A stretch of 64,000 nucleotides of DNA from Nostoc sp. XA010 (GCF_020829625.1 NZ_JAIVFX010000005.1:186001-250000); one strand, 5' to 3'; counted from the stretch's first letter, positions 9,117 to 18,402 are shown. Notes: a model not told the origin generated them from the sequence alone. A program made the numbers and translations.

Positions 9117-9719
9117 CGAATCCCTCCTGTAAATCCTCATTGTCACCCACATTCTACTCAGGTGAGGATACGCTTTGTAGAGGTTCAAAGAAACGCTGCT
9201 TTGTAGGTTGGGCGCTTGCTGCGCGGTTAAGTGTTGTGATTTGCGATCGTGCTTTGCGCCCACCGTGGGCGATCGCAGAGGACACTTAAGAGCCACATCC
9301 TAACTCTTTGTAGCAAAAATGTGGGGAATCAAAATTTAATAAAAATTGTCAAGTGAATCTTACATTTATTGTATGTTGTGTCTATGGCAAATGGACGTTC
9401 TGGTAAAAAATCATACAAAAAAAGTTGGCGCTAAGTTGAAAATATACAGCGAACAATTTTATTGCATCCCTGTTAACTTAACACTGGAGAGTGTCAAACT
9501 TAATATTGAGGAAACAACAAAAGCTTTACGCACAAGCAACATAACAATCCATTGAAGTTCCCTTGATGGGACTAGTTAAAGTGCCAGAAGGCAAGTAAGT
9601 AAAACTGAGTTAACTAGATAGCCATTTAAGAGATGCATTTACAAAATACTGGGGTAAACTTGCAAGCAAGTTGATACACAATATAATTGGGCGGCTCGTC
9701 GGTCTGGGCATCACTCACA
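9117..9719. other. intergenic region with HIP1/GC-rich repeats, no convincing gene
   Basis: Bases 9180-9290 hold GCGCTTGCTGCGCGG and GCGATCG motifs separated by short spacers, repeat-like. A 69-codon frame (9346-9555) begins at TTG without a ribosome site and has no recognisable domain, so it is not called. The rest is AT-rich leader for the large gene at 9720. Confidence 0.35.
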
Positions 9720-12704
9720 ATGGAACATTGGCAATTTCTGATACAGAAACAAGGCGATCGCTCGTGGCATATCCTAGAATCGCCAAATTTGGAAATTTTG
9801 GAAGGGGAGTATAGAGTTTTGGCTCGTTCTAACCTTCCTAATACAGACGTGGAAGTACGGGTAACTCATTCTTCAACCCAGGAAGTTCTACCAAAGCGGC
9901 GAATTTTCAAGCGATCGGGTCGCACTAATTCAGAAGGCTTAATGGCGCTAATTCCTTTTACCTACTTCGAGCCAGGAGTTTGGGAGTTGCGCTGTATGGG
10001 CGATTTGATGTCGGAGCTACTCGGTAAATCTTGGCAATACACTATCCAACTTCAAGTATTGTGCCAAGGAGTAAAGGGGGAGCAGAGCAGACAGAGGAAG
10101 CAGGGAGAGCAGGGGGAGAATGTAGAATCAAATTCATCCGATCGCCCAGATGCTGTTTCTGAAAACTGGGAATTCACTTTCCCAACACAACCCCCAATTG
10201 CGCTAGATAAAGCGATCGCACTCTCCCCAGAATTGGGAATTGCTACAGACGACAACCCCGTTACAATTGTTGTGCCAGATGAAGGCAACTTAGAATACAC
10301 TGCCCCAGAAGAACCCGAAATTAACTTAGATAAAGCGATCGCAGCCTTTGCAGAACTGCTAATTGCTACAGATGACAACCCCGTTACAATTGTTGTGCCA
10401 GATGAAGGCAACTTAGAATACACTGCCCCAGAAGAACCCGAAATTAACTTAGATAAAGCGATCGCTACAGAACAGATGGTTACTACAGACAGCAATCCTA
10501 ATACCACTGTTCTGCTAGATGAAACGGAAAAAGATATTGATGAGCCTGTGAGTTCTGTATGGCTCAAAGGTGAGACGGCAGAGCAGATTTTACAAAATTT
10601 AATAGATTTAGCTTTACCCAATTCTGAAGCCCTGCTCAATGATGAAAAGGTTGCAGATTCTCTAGCAACACAACCACCGCCTCCATTACTGCTAACTTTA
10701 GCTCACGATACTTACATTGCTCCTTGGGGACAACCTCTTACAATCAATGGACACGTAGAACTCAAAGAAAAGATCAATCTAGATCAGGCTGAAACATTAT
10801 TCCCCAAAAGCTTGCAGGCGCTTGAACTACAAATTGAACTGCGATCGCCCAAAAACTCAAAAATCTTGACCCAGGTACGGCAACCCTTACCGGATCAAGA
10901 GTTGCCCTTCACCATCAATACCTCAATTGATATTCCTGCTGACTTTGAATCCAAGTTAATTTTGGCAGATATCACTTTGTATGGTCGATTCGCCGATGTT
11001 GGTGAAGTCATCAGGTTAGCCAGCCAGTCTTTCACCATTACAGCAGATGTAACACAATTACTGGCAATCACAGCCGCAGCAACACCTAGTACATCTTTAA
11101 ATGACACCACAGCACCATCGGACTCGTCTGCTGCTGTCACGGAGCCAGAGGCTGCTGTAAAGATAGATTTGAAACTATTCAATCTGGTCAAAATTTCGAA
11201 AACAGACCAGTTTCAGATACTTAATCCATCCCCAAATACAGCTTTACCACCACAAATTAACTTACAAGTTCTGCGAGAAGCCATCCTGCGAACATCTAAC
11301 TTAAAGAATTCAGGCACTTCGCCTCAATTGCCGAAACTGCCCCCTATTCAAACCCATGCCAACACTCCCACAGACGTTGTTGCAGAACCCTCTACAAAAG
11401 AGGAAGTTCTGGAAAAGGATACTACTATGGTTGCCATCAACTTGGAGCAGTTGATCATCAAGCAACGTCGAATGCCAATACTCGATAGTGCTTTGCCATA
11501 CTTGAAACGGCTACAAGCTTTGCCAGATGATACAGAAGAAGTAAAAAACAATGCTCCAGATGCGAAAGTTCCAGCAGATGAAGACTTACCGCAGTTGGAT
11601 ACAAGTGTAGCTGATGAAAATACACCGGAATTAGTAGTAGATGATGCCCAATTTCAAGAAGAGTCTGTTGCTGAGGGAGAAGCCCAGCCAAATGTAGAAT
11701 TTCAAGAAGAATGTGTTGCTGAAGTAGAAGCCCAGCCAAATGTAGAATTTCAAGAAGAATCTGTTGCTGAAGTAGAAGCCCAGCCAAATGCACAATTCAT
11801 TACAACAGGGAACCTTTACTCATCTCCCCTGCTCAGAAAGTGGATGCACAGCCAAGGATACTCTTTGCCTGAATTCATCGATGAACTAGAACCCGAAGAC
11901 CAGAATAGGTATGTTCCAGCCCAGCAGACCCAGCTTTCTCTTAGTGCTGAAACTCCCAATATTGATGACAACTTGCCGTTAAACGTGGATGCTGACACAG
12001 AGACATCGGAAGAAGTTCAAAAGTCGGTTTCTGATCTTGAGAACTTTGGGGAAGATGCAGACACAGCAAAGGAAGCTGATCTAGAAACAGGGGAAGATAC
12101 GGTAGTAGAAGTATCTGAGCCAACACTCTCAATGGTGGTAACACAACTACCGCCCCCCCCTCCTCCAATAAAAATGAATATAGCGTCAGCTTGGTTGGCC
12201 CAAGAAATCGTTGTCGATGATACATATAGTGAACATAGTGAACTGGAAGCCAATGGGACGAAGAATTACTCGTTTGAAAAAGAGAAGCAACCACTATTAG
12301 GTTTATCCTCTTCCCCACCCATAACTTCGGCTGCCATTGAGCCTTTGCCAATTCCAGAACTGCATGTACCAGACGGCGAACTAATCGCTGGCAAATTTAT
12401 CATAGTGCGCGTAGTACTGCCTGAAGTACCTCCCCAGGTTGTTGTCAAGTTATGGCTTGAAGATTATCAAACTCGCTGGTTACTAGAGGGGCCCCATTTA
12501 CTGACAAATTTGCTACCTAACGCCTTGGGAGGATTAGAAGTGATGACGCAATTAAATATTCCCTTTGGGTGTTTGGAAATTCGCTTAGAAGCGATCGCAC
12601 TTGATCTGATAACCCAACAGGAAAGTCACAAAGTCACAATAGTGCGAACTGTGATTCCTCCAGACTTGCCAAACTTGCAGCTAGATGAACTCCTGGGTAT
12701 GTAA
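9720..12704 (+). CDS. large acidic repeat-containing hypothetical protein
   Basis: 994 residues from the ATG at 9720 (MEHWQFLIQKQGDRSW); the TTG 33 bases upstream is a weaker choice. The N-terminal 110 residues and the last 110 residues (from IPELHVPDGELIAGKF) look like beta-sandwich domains. A similar bundle lies around residues 330-450 (LTLAHDTYIAPWGQPLTING). Between them are very acidic, Pro/Thr/Val-rich linkers with a 41-residue repeat (two full copies plus a partial third) and a 16-residue repeat (three copies). No signal peptide or membrane segment is seen, though a scaffold or surface role is possible. I do not recognise the function. Confidence 0.8.
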   Translation: MEHWQFLIQKQGDRSWHILESPNLEILEGEYRVLARSNLPNTDVEVRVTHSSTQEVLPKRRIFKRSGRTNSEGLMALIPFTYFEPGVWELRCMGDLMSELLGKSWQYTIQLQVLCQGVKGEQSRQRKQGEQGENVESNSSDRPDAVSENWEFTFPTQPPIALDKAIALSPELGIATDDNPVTIVVPDEGNLEYTAPEEPEINLDKAIAAFAELLIATDDNPVTIVVPDEGNLEYTAPEEPEINLDKAIATEQMVTTDSNPNTTVLLDETEKDIDEPVSSVWLKGETAEQILQNLIDLALPNSEALLNDEKVADSLATQPPPPLLLTLAHDTYIAPWGQPLTINGHVELKEKINLDQAETLFPKSLQALELQIELRSPKNSKILTQVRQPLPDQELPFTINTSIDIPADFESKLILADITLYGRFADVGEVIRLASQSFTITADVTQLLAITAAATPSTSLNDTTAPSDSSAAVTEPEAAVKIDLKLFNLVKISKTDQFQILNPSPNTALPPQINLQVLREAILRTSNLKNSGTSPQLPKLPPIQTHANTPTDVVAEPSTKEEVLEKDTTMVAINLEQLIIKQRRMPILDSALPYLKRLQALPDDTEEVKNNAPDAKVPADEDLPQLDTSVADENTPELVVDDAQFQEESVAEGEAQPNVEFQEECVAEVEAQPNVEFQEESVAEVEAQPNAQFITTGNLYSSPLLRKWMHSQGYSLPEFIDELEPEDQNRYVPAQQTQLSLSAETPNIDDNLPLNVDADTETSEEVQKSVSDLENFGEDADTAKEADLETGEDTVVEVSEPTLSMVVTQLPPPPPPIKMNIASAWLAQEIVVDDTYSEHSELEANGTKNYSFEKEKQPLLGLSSSPPITSAAIEPLPIPELHVPDGELIAGKFIIVRVVLPEVPPQVVVKLWLEDYQTRWLLEGPHLLTNLLPNALGGLEVMTQLNIPFGCLEIRLEAIALDLITQQESHKVTIVRTVIPPDLPNLQLDELLGM
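10203..10480 (+). repeat. 123-bp in-frame tandem repeat, two copies plus partial third
   Basis: Units start at 10203, 10326 and 10449 with CTAGATAAAGCGATCGC or TTAGATAAAGCGATCGC, exactly 123 bases apart. Each encodes a 41-residue unit containing ATDDNPVTIVVPDEGNLEYT. Units 1 and 2 are almost identical at DNA level, so the duplication is recent. Each unit boundary carries a HIP1 octamer. Confidence 0.9.
11653..11796 (+). repeat. 48-bp in-frame tandem repeat, three copies
   Basis: TTCAAGAA recurs at 11653, 11701 and 11749. Each unit encodes a 16-residue block of the type FQEESVAEVEAQPNVE. Copies differ at a few bases only. It lies inside the acidic linker of the 994-residue protein. Confidence 0.9.
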
Positions 12705-12884
12705 CTTCAGGTATGAGGGGCATTGGGCATTGATTAATTAAATATTCTCCCCTGCCTCCCCTGCCTCCCCGCTCCCCACTCCCCACATTAGCTGTGTTAA
12801 AAATCTTTAGAATTTCAAAAATATTGGCAGAATTTGCAGTAAGCTCATTTTGAATTGTAGTGTTATTTAACAGGAACCTTTACT

Positions 12885-12995
12885 ATGGCAGCTTCCTTTT
12901 TGCCTTCTATCTTAGTTCCGCTCACTGGTTTGGTTTTACCAGCTGTGACCTTCGCGTTTTTCTTTTTATACATTGAAAGAGACGATATTGGCTAA
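12885..12995 (+). CDS. psaI: photosystem I reaction centre subunit VIII
   Basis: 36 residues: [20 protein letters not shown] then a second hydrophobic half ending [10 protein letters not shown]. This is the single membrane helix of PsaI, with the conserved LP...P and FLYIE positions. PsaI lies at the trimer side of photosystem I next to PsaL; no psaL gene is visible in the window. The ATG follows ACAGGAACCTTTACT. It is separated by about 180 bases from the large gene upstream, and a terminator lies about 280 bases downstream. Confidence 0.9.
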   Translation: MAASFLPSILVPLTGLVLPAVTFAFFFLYIERDDIG

Positions 12996-13307
12996 TCTAG
13001 TCATTAGTCATTAGTCAAGTTTTCGGACAAGCGAGTGCTATCAATTCCAATACAGTTCAGTTAGGTTGTTTACCCTGCGAAGATCCTCCAAAACCAGGCC
13101 AGATACTCCACTTGGGAAGACTCCAAGATTGCAGTGACTCCCGATCAATTGGGAGGCTATTTTCCTCCTTTAGCCCCAGTTGATCAGGGATTGCCACAGG
13201 CGGGGGGATCTTATCGGAACCGTAGTCCTATCAATTCTGTCGGATATGTTTCTAGACTATTGACCAAAATCAATACCGCCTATCTCATAGAGACAGGCGG
13301 TTTTTTT
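12996..13307 (+). ncRNA. candidate structured RNA or long 3' leader ending in a terminator
   Basis: This gap lacks a credible gene but contains successive short hairpins: CTTGG/CCAAG (13111-13127), CTCCC/GGGAG (13138-13155) and the alternative GGAGG/CCTCC (13152-13168). It ends in a good rho-independent terminator on the plus strand at 13275-13307. GC content is higher than in neighbouring gaps. It may be the psaI 3' untranslated region or an independent small RNA. A GTG-started frame (13134-13343) reads through the terminator and is not credible. Confidence 0.35.
13275..13307 (+). terminator. rho-independent terminator between psaI and psbJ
   Basis: Stem ACCGCCTATCT (13275-13285) pairs with AGACAGGCGGT (13291-13301) with one A-C mismatch and a 5-base loop, followed by a run of seven T from 13301. 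On the minus strand no T-run follows, so it ends rightward transcripts (psaI or a small RNA). Confidence 0.8.
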
Positions 13308-13373
13308 AAGGTTGATTTCTCAACAAATGCTAGAAAATTCTAACTTATAGTGTTCGGTTCAAACTAACTCATG

Positions 13374-13493
13374 TTAAATCGAAGAACCGAGCCCGGCGTA
13401 GGCACCATAAAAGAAAATGCCCAAGACTGTAATTATACCTAAACCTGCGATCGTAGCGACGACCCACAGGGGAATTCTCCCACTTTCAGACAC
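13374..13493 (-). CDS. psbJ: photosystem II protein J
   Basis: 39 residues, one membrane helix: [16 protein letters not shown] then [13 protein letters not shown], the conserved PsbJ sequence. The start is a GTG at 13493, with GGGAGGAGAG eight or so bases upstream. PsbJ sits near cytochrome b559 and influences electron flow from QA to the plastoquinone pool and assembly of photosystem II. It is last in psbE-psbF-psbL-psbJ, 70 bases after psbL. Confidence 0.93.
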   Translation of the reverse strand: MSESGRIPLWVVATIAGLGIITVLGIFFYGAYAGLGSSI

Positions 13494-13563
13494 AGCTTCT
13501 CTCCTCCCTTAACAACTAATCAACACAGATTCAATAAACAAAAATTAACAACAGGACTTCTAC

Positions 13564-13686
13564 TTAGTTAAAGAAGTAACTGGAAAACAGAATTCCCAGA
13601 ACGAAAACTAGTAGTAGTCCCAGGTATAGCGAAGTCCGGTTTAGTTCAACCGGTTGATTATTGGGATTGGGCGATCTTTCTACCAT
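13564..13686 (-). CDS. psbL: photosystem II protein L
   Basis: 40 residues: [20 protein letters not shown] then [20 protein letters not shown], near-invariant in PsbL. The longer frame up to 13776 belongs to the overlapping psbF region; the ATG at 13686, eight bases after the psbF stop, is the right start. PsbL is a one-helix subunit at the photosystem II dimer interface, needed for normal function near QA. Confidence 0.95.
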   Translation of the reverse strand: MVERSPNPNNQPVELNRTSLYLGLLLVFVLGILFSSYFFN

Positions 13687-13694
13687 AATTGCTC

Positions 13695-13832
13695 CTAACG
13701 GTGAATAAATTGCATTGCGGCGATCGCGCCTAAAAAGAATACAGTTGGTACACCTAATGTGTGAACTGCCAGCCATCTAACGGTAAAAATTGGATAGGTA
13801 ACTGGTTGATTGATGTTATTGCCGCTAGTCAT
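13695..13832 (-). CDS. psbF: cytochrome b559 subunit beta
   Basis: 45 residues read directly on the minus strand: [20 protein letters not shown], then [20 protein letters not shown] and QFIHR. The His in RWLAVHT is the haem ligand shared with the alpha subunit. It lies 9 bases after psbE and 8 bases before psbL in the operon. Too short for routine gene prediction, but unmistakable. Confidence 0.95.
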   Translation of the reverse strand: MTSGNNINQPVTYPIFTVRWLAVHTLGVPTVFFLGAIAAMQFIHR

Positions 13833-13841
13833 GATCTCAAA

Positions 13842-14090
13842 CTACTTTCCGATAAATTGGTCAACTTGTTTTTTAGCTTCAAAACGGTTCTTCACAATGG
13901 GCACTTCTTGCCGCGCTGCTGTGAAATACTCGTCGGGACGAGGTGTGCCAAAGGCATCATAAGCCAGCCCAGTTTGCACAAATAGCCAACCAGCAATAAA
14001 CAATGCTGGGATGGTGATGCTGTGAATTACCCAGTAACGAACGCTAGTAATGATGTCCGAAAACGGACGTTCTCCAGTGGTACCTGACAT
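13842..14090 (-). CDS. psbE: cytochrome b559 subunit alpha
   Basis: 82 residues. [20 protein letters not shown] leads to the membrane helix [18 protein letters not shown], whose His binds haem together with PsbF. The lumenal part includes [19 protein letters not shown]. It is the first gene of psbEFLJ, essential for photosystem II assembly. The minus-strand leader of about 165 bases after ycf48 is AT-rich and probably holds the operon promoter. A block of heptamer-like GGGGATTGGGTACTGG repeats separates it from ycf48. Confidence 0.96.
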   Translation of the reverse strand: MSGTTGERPFSDIITSVRYWVIHSITIPALFIAGWLFVQTGLAYDAFGTPRPDEYFTAARQEVPIVKNRFEAKKQVDQFIGK

Positions 14091-14255
14091 TTAGATCCCT
14101 ACCTTATACATAGAGTGTTATTGAGTTTATTATCCTACAAAGTTAAGAAAGAGTTACAAGTTGCAACGTTCTTCTCAGAAATTAGGTATGGGGATTGGGT
14201 ACTGGGGATTGGGGATTGGGTACTGGGAAAACTCTTACCTAGTCCCCAGTCCCGA

Positions 14256-15275
14256 TTAAGCCGCTTCTGGAGAAGTTGTTTCAGGGTTTGGTAGATATTT
14301 GAGCAATACGCCGCGATCGCCAATTATAAATCCCCGTTCTGGCTCTAAGAACACAATCTTATACAAATTAGCAGCAACTTCTTCCACTTCACGGTCTTTT
14401 TCCCAGGTTTTGCCACCATCGGGACTTCGTAGTAAATTACCGCTACCGCCACCTATCCAAATTTCATCGGGTGTGCGATATGCCAAATCCAGTAAACCCC
14501 AACTAGTGGATAACTCTGGATATTTTGCCTCTTGCCATTCTTCAGGTTTAGTTGGGTCACTAAACTGAATTTGACCTCCCCTAGCTAGTAACCACAATTG
14601 CCCATTGTCAGCAAAACCCATGTTTTCTACGCGCCGAGAACTAATGCGGTTATGAGGTACCCAAGCATCTTGTCCCGGTTCCCAAGTCGAGTAGAAACTA
14701 CCCTTGGCGGAAACGGCAACATATTTGCCATCAGGAGAACGTTCTAAGTTACGCACCACACCGACTGCTGATTCCACTTGAGCTTTCCAGTTTTTGCCGC
14801 CGTCTGTGGTTTTATATATGGCTCCTACATCAGTAGCCATTTCAGCTGTGTTTTTTGCTACTGCCTTAACTGCGATCGGGCTACCTGGTAGCTTTTCACT
14901 CAGGGGAATACGCGACCAAGAAGCACCTTCATCAGTAGTGTGTAGCAACAGTCCAGGCTCTCCGGCAATCCAGCCTTCTTTTCCTGCAAAACTTACTGAG
15001 TCAAAACGATACTTTTGCTCATCCAGTTGCAGTATTATTGGTTTCCAGTTATTACCACCGTCATTGGTTTCCAATAGGGTGGCATTGCTACCTACTAAGT
15101 AGCCATGCTCAGGGTTATTAGTAAAAGCAATATCCAGGAGATTCGAGTCTGTTGGCACAGAAATGACTTTCCAAGGGTTGTAGCTAACAGAGGGGACTTT
15201 GCTACAACCTATACACATGAGGACTACTATCAACAAGGTAGCTATTCGTTGCCAACCTTTCACAATTGAATGCAT
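14256..15275 (-). CDS. ycf48: photosystem II assembly factor Ycf48 (HCF136)
   Basis: 339 residues. The N-terminus RIATLLIVVLMCIGCSKVPS is a lipoprotein-type signal (Cys around residue 24). The rest is a seven-bladed propeller with repeated blade motifs: LLETNDGGNNWKP, LLHTTDEGASWSRI, IYKTTDGGKNWKA and LLRSPDGGKTWEK. Ycf48 binds early D1 intermediates during photosystem II assembly and repair. The order rubA-ycf48-psbEFLJ is conserved in cyanobacteria and supports the call. ORFs on the opposite strand are shadows. Confidence 0.95.
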   Translation of the reverse strand: MHSIVKGWQRIATLLIVVLMCIGCSKVPSVSYNPWKVISVPTDSNLLDIAFTNNPEHGYLVGSNATLLETNDGGNNWKPIILQLDEQKYRFDSVSFAGKEGWIAGEPGLLLHTTDEGASWSRIPLSEKLPGSPIAVKAVAKNTAEMATDVGAIYKTTDGGKNWKAQVESAVGVVRNLERSPDGKYVAVSAKGSFYSTWEPGQDAWVPHNRISSRRVENMGFADNGQLWLLARGGQIQFSDPTKPEEWQEAKYPELSTSWGLLDLAYRTPDEIWIGGGSGNLLRSPDGGKTWEKDREVEEVAANLYKIVFLEPERGFIIGDRGVLLKYLPNPETTSPEAA

Positions 15276-15740
15276 TAGTATTTCTTAAGTTGTTTCTAAA
15301 TTTCTGTAGCTGTTCTCTAAAAGGTTTGCTGATACTTTTTTGCTAACATTTGCTAACAAATACATAAGTTGAGCAGTTCAATCTCAACCAAATTGTATCA
15401 ATAGATGCATAAAAACAAGTTCTATGCACTCTTACTTGTTTGCTTCTAGCGTGATTCTTGCTTTGAGAAGCAACATATTTGCAATTACTTGCTGTAACAA
15501 CTCAGAGGCAACTTATCAGTAAGTATAGAGGTTGCTTGACATTACGGATTCTCACCTAAATCTCTGATATTTTATCAGAGAATACACTGTTAATCAATGT
15601 AAGCAAAAGTGAGCATTTTTAGCTTAATTCAAGGCTCTAGGGAATAAGTAAAACAGCATAGTTGTGTGATTATAATCACAAAACCAATAATGAAAATCTC
15701 TTTCCCTACTCACTATTCCCTGTTTCTGAGATAACGGCTG
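15276..15740. other. intergenic region between ycf48 and rubA with a 9-bp palindrome
   Basis: AT-rich, no coding frame. A perfect hairpin TCTCTGATA (15561-15569) / TATCAGAGA (15573-15581) with a 3-base loop lies in the middle. It may be a processing site or regulator site between rubA and ycf48. It is weak as a terminator because no T-run follows on either strand. Confidence 0.4.
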
Positions 15741-16076
15741 TCATTGTAAGCCGTAAAGACTGATAAAAAACAAGAAGCCAAGAGCCAAAGCACCGAAAAT
15801 TAGGATATTCTTTTGAGTTGGCGTTAGGTTGTTAACACCCAAACCGTAACCGAGATTTTCTTTGAAGCCGGATGCAGTACCCGCAGGGCCGATGTTGGCA
15901 AAAGCGGTTGTCTTAGCAGCACAAACTGGACAGCGCCAATTTATGGGCAGTTCTGCAAAAGATGTCCCTGAAGGTATATCATGCGTGTCGTCTCCCTTCT
16001 CAGGTTCGTAAACATAACCGCAGGCGCGACACTCGTAGCGGTCTAACACCGTAGTCTCAACAGCTGGTTCGCTCAT
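15741..16076 (-). CDS. rubA: membrane-anchored rubredoxin
   Basis: 111 residues from the ATG at 16076 (MSEPAVETTVLDRYECRACG), preceded by GCGAGG; the frame to 16157 adds an implausible leader. The Fe site is CRACGYVYEP... and WRCPVCAAK: two CxxC pairs of a rubredoxin. A flexible linker follows, then a single C-terminal membrane helix (NILIFGALALGFLFFISLYG). RubA is required for photosystem assembly in cyanobacteria and algae, consistent with its place before ycf48 and psbEFLJ. Confidence 0.94.
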   Translation of the reverse strand: MSEPAVETTVLDRYECRACGYVYEPEKGDDTHDIPSGTSFAELPINWRCPVCAAKTTAFANIGPAGTASGFKENLGYGLGVNNLTPTQKNILIFGALALGFLFFISLYGLQ

Positions 16077-16412
16077 GGCTAGGGCCTCGCAAAGGAGAAA
16101 TCTGAAATATACGTTACAAATTATGACATAATTGTTAGGCTTTTCTATCACTATCAAAAGCTAATTAAATACTTGAAGTGTATCTGTTTCCCAGATTTCA
16201 GAAAAACCAAACAGATATAATGTAAAAGAAAGTTACGCAGTTAGGGGATGGGGCATGGGGCATTGGGCATGGCGCATTGGGCATTGGGCATTGGTTAAAA
16301 ATCAATAGTTATTCTCCCCCTGCTTCCCCTGCTTCCCCTGCTTCCCCTGCTCCTTCATCTCCCCACCCCCCACTCCCAACTTAAAATACTCCATAAGCGG
16401 TAGATACTCATT
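16077..16412. repeat. heptamer (GGGCATT) and CCCCTGCTT repeats upstream of ndhC
   Basis: Bases 16238-16300 repeat GGGCATTGGGCATTGG-type units; 16314-16360 repeat CCCCTGCTTCCCCTGCTTCC-type units. The two halves are rich in G and C respectively. This lies in the divergent promoter space of rubA and ndhC. No gene is visible. Confidence 0.6.
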
Positions 16413-16775
16413 GTGTTTGTCCTCAGCGGTTACGAGTACCTTCTAGGCTTCTTCATAGTCTGTAGCCTAGTTCCTGCCTTAGCGCTCTCAGCTTCCAAGC
16501 TCTTACGACCCAGTGGTTACAGCCCAGAACGGCACACCACCTATGAATCTGGCATGGAACCCATCGGGGGAGCCTGGATTCAGTTCAATATCCGCTACTA
16601 CATGTTTGCTCTGGTCTTCGTCGTCTTTGATGTGGAGACTGTATTCTTGTATCCTTGGGCGGTAGCTTTCCACCGTTTGGGGCTACTGGCATTTATTGAA
16701 GCGCTAGTCTTTATTGCAATTCTTGTAGTCGCTTTAGTTTACGCATGGCGTAAAGGAGCTTTGGAATGGTCTTGA
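16413..16775 (+). CDS. ndhC: NAD(P)H-quinone oxidoreductase subunit 3
   Basis: 120 residues with a GTG start at 16413. Three membrane helices: residues about 8-28, 64-84 ([20 protein letters not shown]) and 90-111. The loop [20 protein letters not shown] is the conserved quinone-channel segment of complex I subunit ND3. It is a subunit of the NDH-1 complex, which serves respiration and cyclic electron flow in the thylakoid. It overlaps ndhK by 10 bases. Confidence 0.95.
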   Translation: MFVLSGYEYLLGFFIVCSLVPALALSASKLLRPSGYSPERHTTYESGMEPIGGAWIQFNIRYYMFALVFVVFDVETVFLYPWAVAFHRLGLLAFIEALVFIAILVVALVYAWRKGALEWS

Positions 16776-17503
16776 ATTCTAACTTAACAACCCAGGGCAA
16801 AGAACGAATCATCAACCCCATTGAGCGGACTACAATCACTCAAGACCTTTCAGAAAACGTCATTTTGACGACGGTTGATGACCTCTACGACTGGGCACGG
16901 CTTTCTAGTCTGTGGCCGTTGTTGTTTGGTACTGCTTGCTGCTTTATTGAGTTTGCAGCTTTAATTGGTTCCCGATTTGACTTTGACCGTTTTGGGCTAA
17001 TTCCCCGTTCTAGCCCCCGCCAAGCCGATTTAATTATTACGGCAGGGACTATTACGATGAAGATGGCTCCGCAACTGGTGCGTCTTTATGAACAAATGCC
17101 AGAGCCGAAGTATGTAATTGCGATGGGTGCTTGCACAATTACTGGCGGGATGTTCAGTGTTGATTCGCCCACGGCAGTGCGCGGAGTTGATAAACTGATT
17201 CCTGTGGATGTGTACTTGCCTGGTTGTCCTCCCCGTCCAGAAGCAATTATCGACGCAATCATTAAGCTGCGGAAGAAAATCTCCAATGAATCGATGCAAG
17301 AGCGGGATAAAATTAAGCAAACCCACCGCTACTACAGCACGACTCATAATTTGAAGCCAGTAGATGAAATCTTAACTGGTAAGTATTTGCAGTCAGAAAC
17401 TCGCTATGCACCACCGAAGGAATTGGCGGAAGCGATTGGTATGCCAATACCACCTGCACTGCTGACAGAAAAGGCGCAAAAGGAGGAACAAACCCGTGGC
17501 TGA
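16766..17503 (+). CDS. ndhK: NAD(P)H-quinone oxidoreductase subunit K
   Basis: 245 residues starting at the ATG inside the end of ndhC. It carries the NuoB/PSST cluster N2 ligands: [11 protein letters not shown] (two adjacent Cys), [10 protein letters not shown] and [11 protein letters not shown]2 passes electrons to quinone at the junction with the membrane arm. A charged extension after residue 180 is usual in cyanobacteria. It overlaps ndhJ by 8 bases, so the three genes are one translationally coupled operon. Confidence 0.97.
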   Translation: MVLNSNLTTQGKERIINPIERTTITQDLSENVILTTVDDLYDWARLSSLWPLLFGTACCFIEFAALIGSRFDFDRFGLIPRSSPRQADLIITAGTITMKMAPQLVRLYEQMPEPKYVIAMGACTITGGMFSVDSPTAVRGVDKLIPVDVYLPGCPPRPEAIIDAIIKLRKKISNESMQERDKIKQTHRYYSTTHNLKPVDEILTGKYLQSETRYAPPKELAEAIGMPIPPALLTEKAQKEEQTRG

Positions 17504-18026
17504 AGAAGAATCTAAACCAGTACCAGCAGCCAAAGAAGAGGCATTGGTACAAGCGGGTAAAATTTCCCAGTGGTTAACGGAAAACGGCTTTGACCATGAG
17601 TTTTTAGCACCAGACAAGAATGGTGTAGAGATAATTAAGGTGGGGGCAGATTTCTTGCTTCCTACTGCTACTGCCCTTTATGCCTACGGGTTTAATTATC
17701 TCCAGTTTCAAGGTGGTGTTGACCTTGGGCCAGGACAGGAATTAGTGAGTGTGTATCACTTGATTAAAGTGGGTGATAATAGCGATCGCCCTGAAGAAGT
17801 TCGAGTTAAGGTGTTCTTACCACGGGAAAACCCCGTAGTCCCTTCTGTGTACTGGATTTGGAAAACCGCAGATTGGCAAGAGCGCGAGTCTTACGATATG
17901 TTGGGCATTATCTACGAAGGACACCCAAATCTCAAGCGGATTTTGATGCCGGAAGATTGGGTAGGTTGGCCTTTGCGGAAGGATTATATCTCGCCTGATT
18001 TCTACGAGTTGCAAGACGCTTATTAG
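17496..18026 (+). CDS. ndhJ: NAD(P)H-quinone oxidoreductase subunit J
   Basis: 176 residues with a GTG start at 17496, preceded by AAAGGAGGAACAAACCC, a strong ribosome site within ndhK. The C-terminal half has the 30-kDa subunit signature: [20 protein letters not shown] and [20 protein letters not shown]. It is a peripheral-arm subunit of NDH-1. A good terminator follows within 25 bases, closing the ndhCKJ operon. Confidence 0.96.
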   Translation: MAEEESKPVPAAKEEALVQAGKISQWLTENGFDHEFLAPDKNGVEIIKVGADFLLPTATALYAYGFNYLQFQGGVDLGPGQELVSVYHLIKVGDNSDRPEEVRVKVFLPRENPVVPSVYWIWKTADWQERESYDMLGIIYEGHPNLKRILMPEDWVGWPLRKDYISPDFYELQDAY

Positions 18027-18050
18027 AGATTGCTGAGTTTCGGCAGTAAT

Positions 18051-18087
18051 TAACCCCTTTCCGGTGGCGGAGAGGGGTTATGTTTTT
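18051..18087 (+). terminator. terminator of ndhCKJ
   Basis: Stem TAACCCCT (18051-18058) with AGGGGTTA (18073-18080), a 14-base loop that can pair further (CCGGTGGCGG), then TGTTTTT. Confidence 0.75.
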
Positions 18088-18230
18088 GGTGTTTCATGTC
18101 AAGTCGGTTGACAAAACTTGCTGTAATTCATTGACTGTTGCAAGGCTGATTAAGCGTTTGGTGCTGACATCGGCGGGTTTGATCATGGGGTTGTAAATGC
18201 ACTTAAAGTTATCAAATAATTGTACTTAAT

Positions 18231-18402
18231 AGGATGTTTGAAAAGTAGTATGCTGTGATATTTAATCAAATTATTACCCTCCTTAATCCCCCCTTATAAA
18301 GGGGGGAAACAAGAAAATCCGGTTCCCTCCCCTTTATAAGGGGAGGGTTAGGGTGAGGTAAAAAAATATTTGATGCATCAATCATGGCTTTTCAAACATC
18401 CT
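18231..18402. mobile_element. MITE-like element, 172 bp, 15-bp terminal inverted repeats
   Basis: AGGATGTTTGAAAAG (18231-18245) and its exact complement CTTTTCAAACATCCT (18388-18402) bound the element. The inner flanks are also similar (GTGATATTTAATCAAAT against the complement of ATTTGATGCATCAATCAT). The interior is the palindromic TCCCCCCTTATAAAGGGGGG / CCCTCCCCTTTATAAGGGG module, which also occurs at 19601-19745. No coding frame. No clear target-site duplication was found. Confidence 0.7.

Noticed and set aside
9346..9555. 69-codon frame on the plus strand
   Set aside because: It begins at TTG without a ribosome site and shows no recognisable domain.
11458..11793. 111-codon minus-strand frame of HLAGLLLQQ repeats
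   Set aside because: It is the antisense shadow of the 48-bp coding repeat in the large acidic protein.
13134..13343. 69-codon GTG-started frame downstream of psaI
   Set aside because: It reads straight through a strong terminator and shows no domain; the region fits RNA structure better.
18094..18186. 30-codon minus-strand frame after ndhJ
   Set aside because: Short, no ribosome site, no known domain; possibly a fragment of a lost gene.
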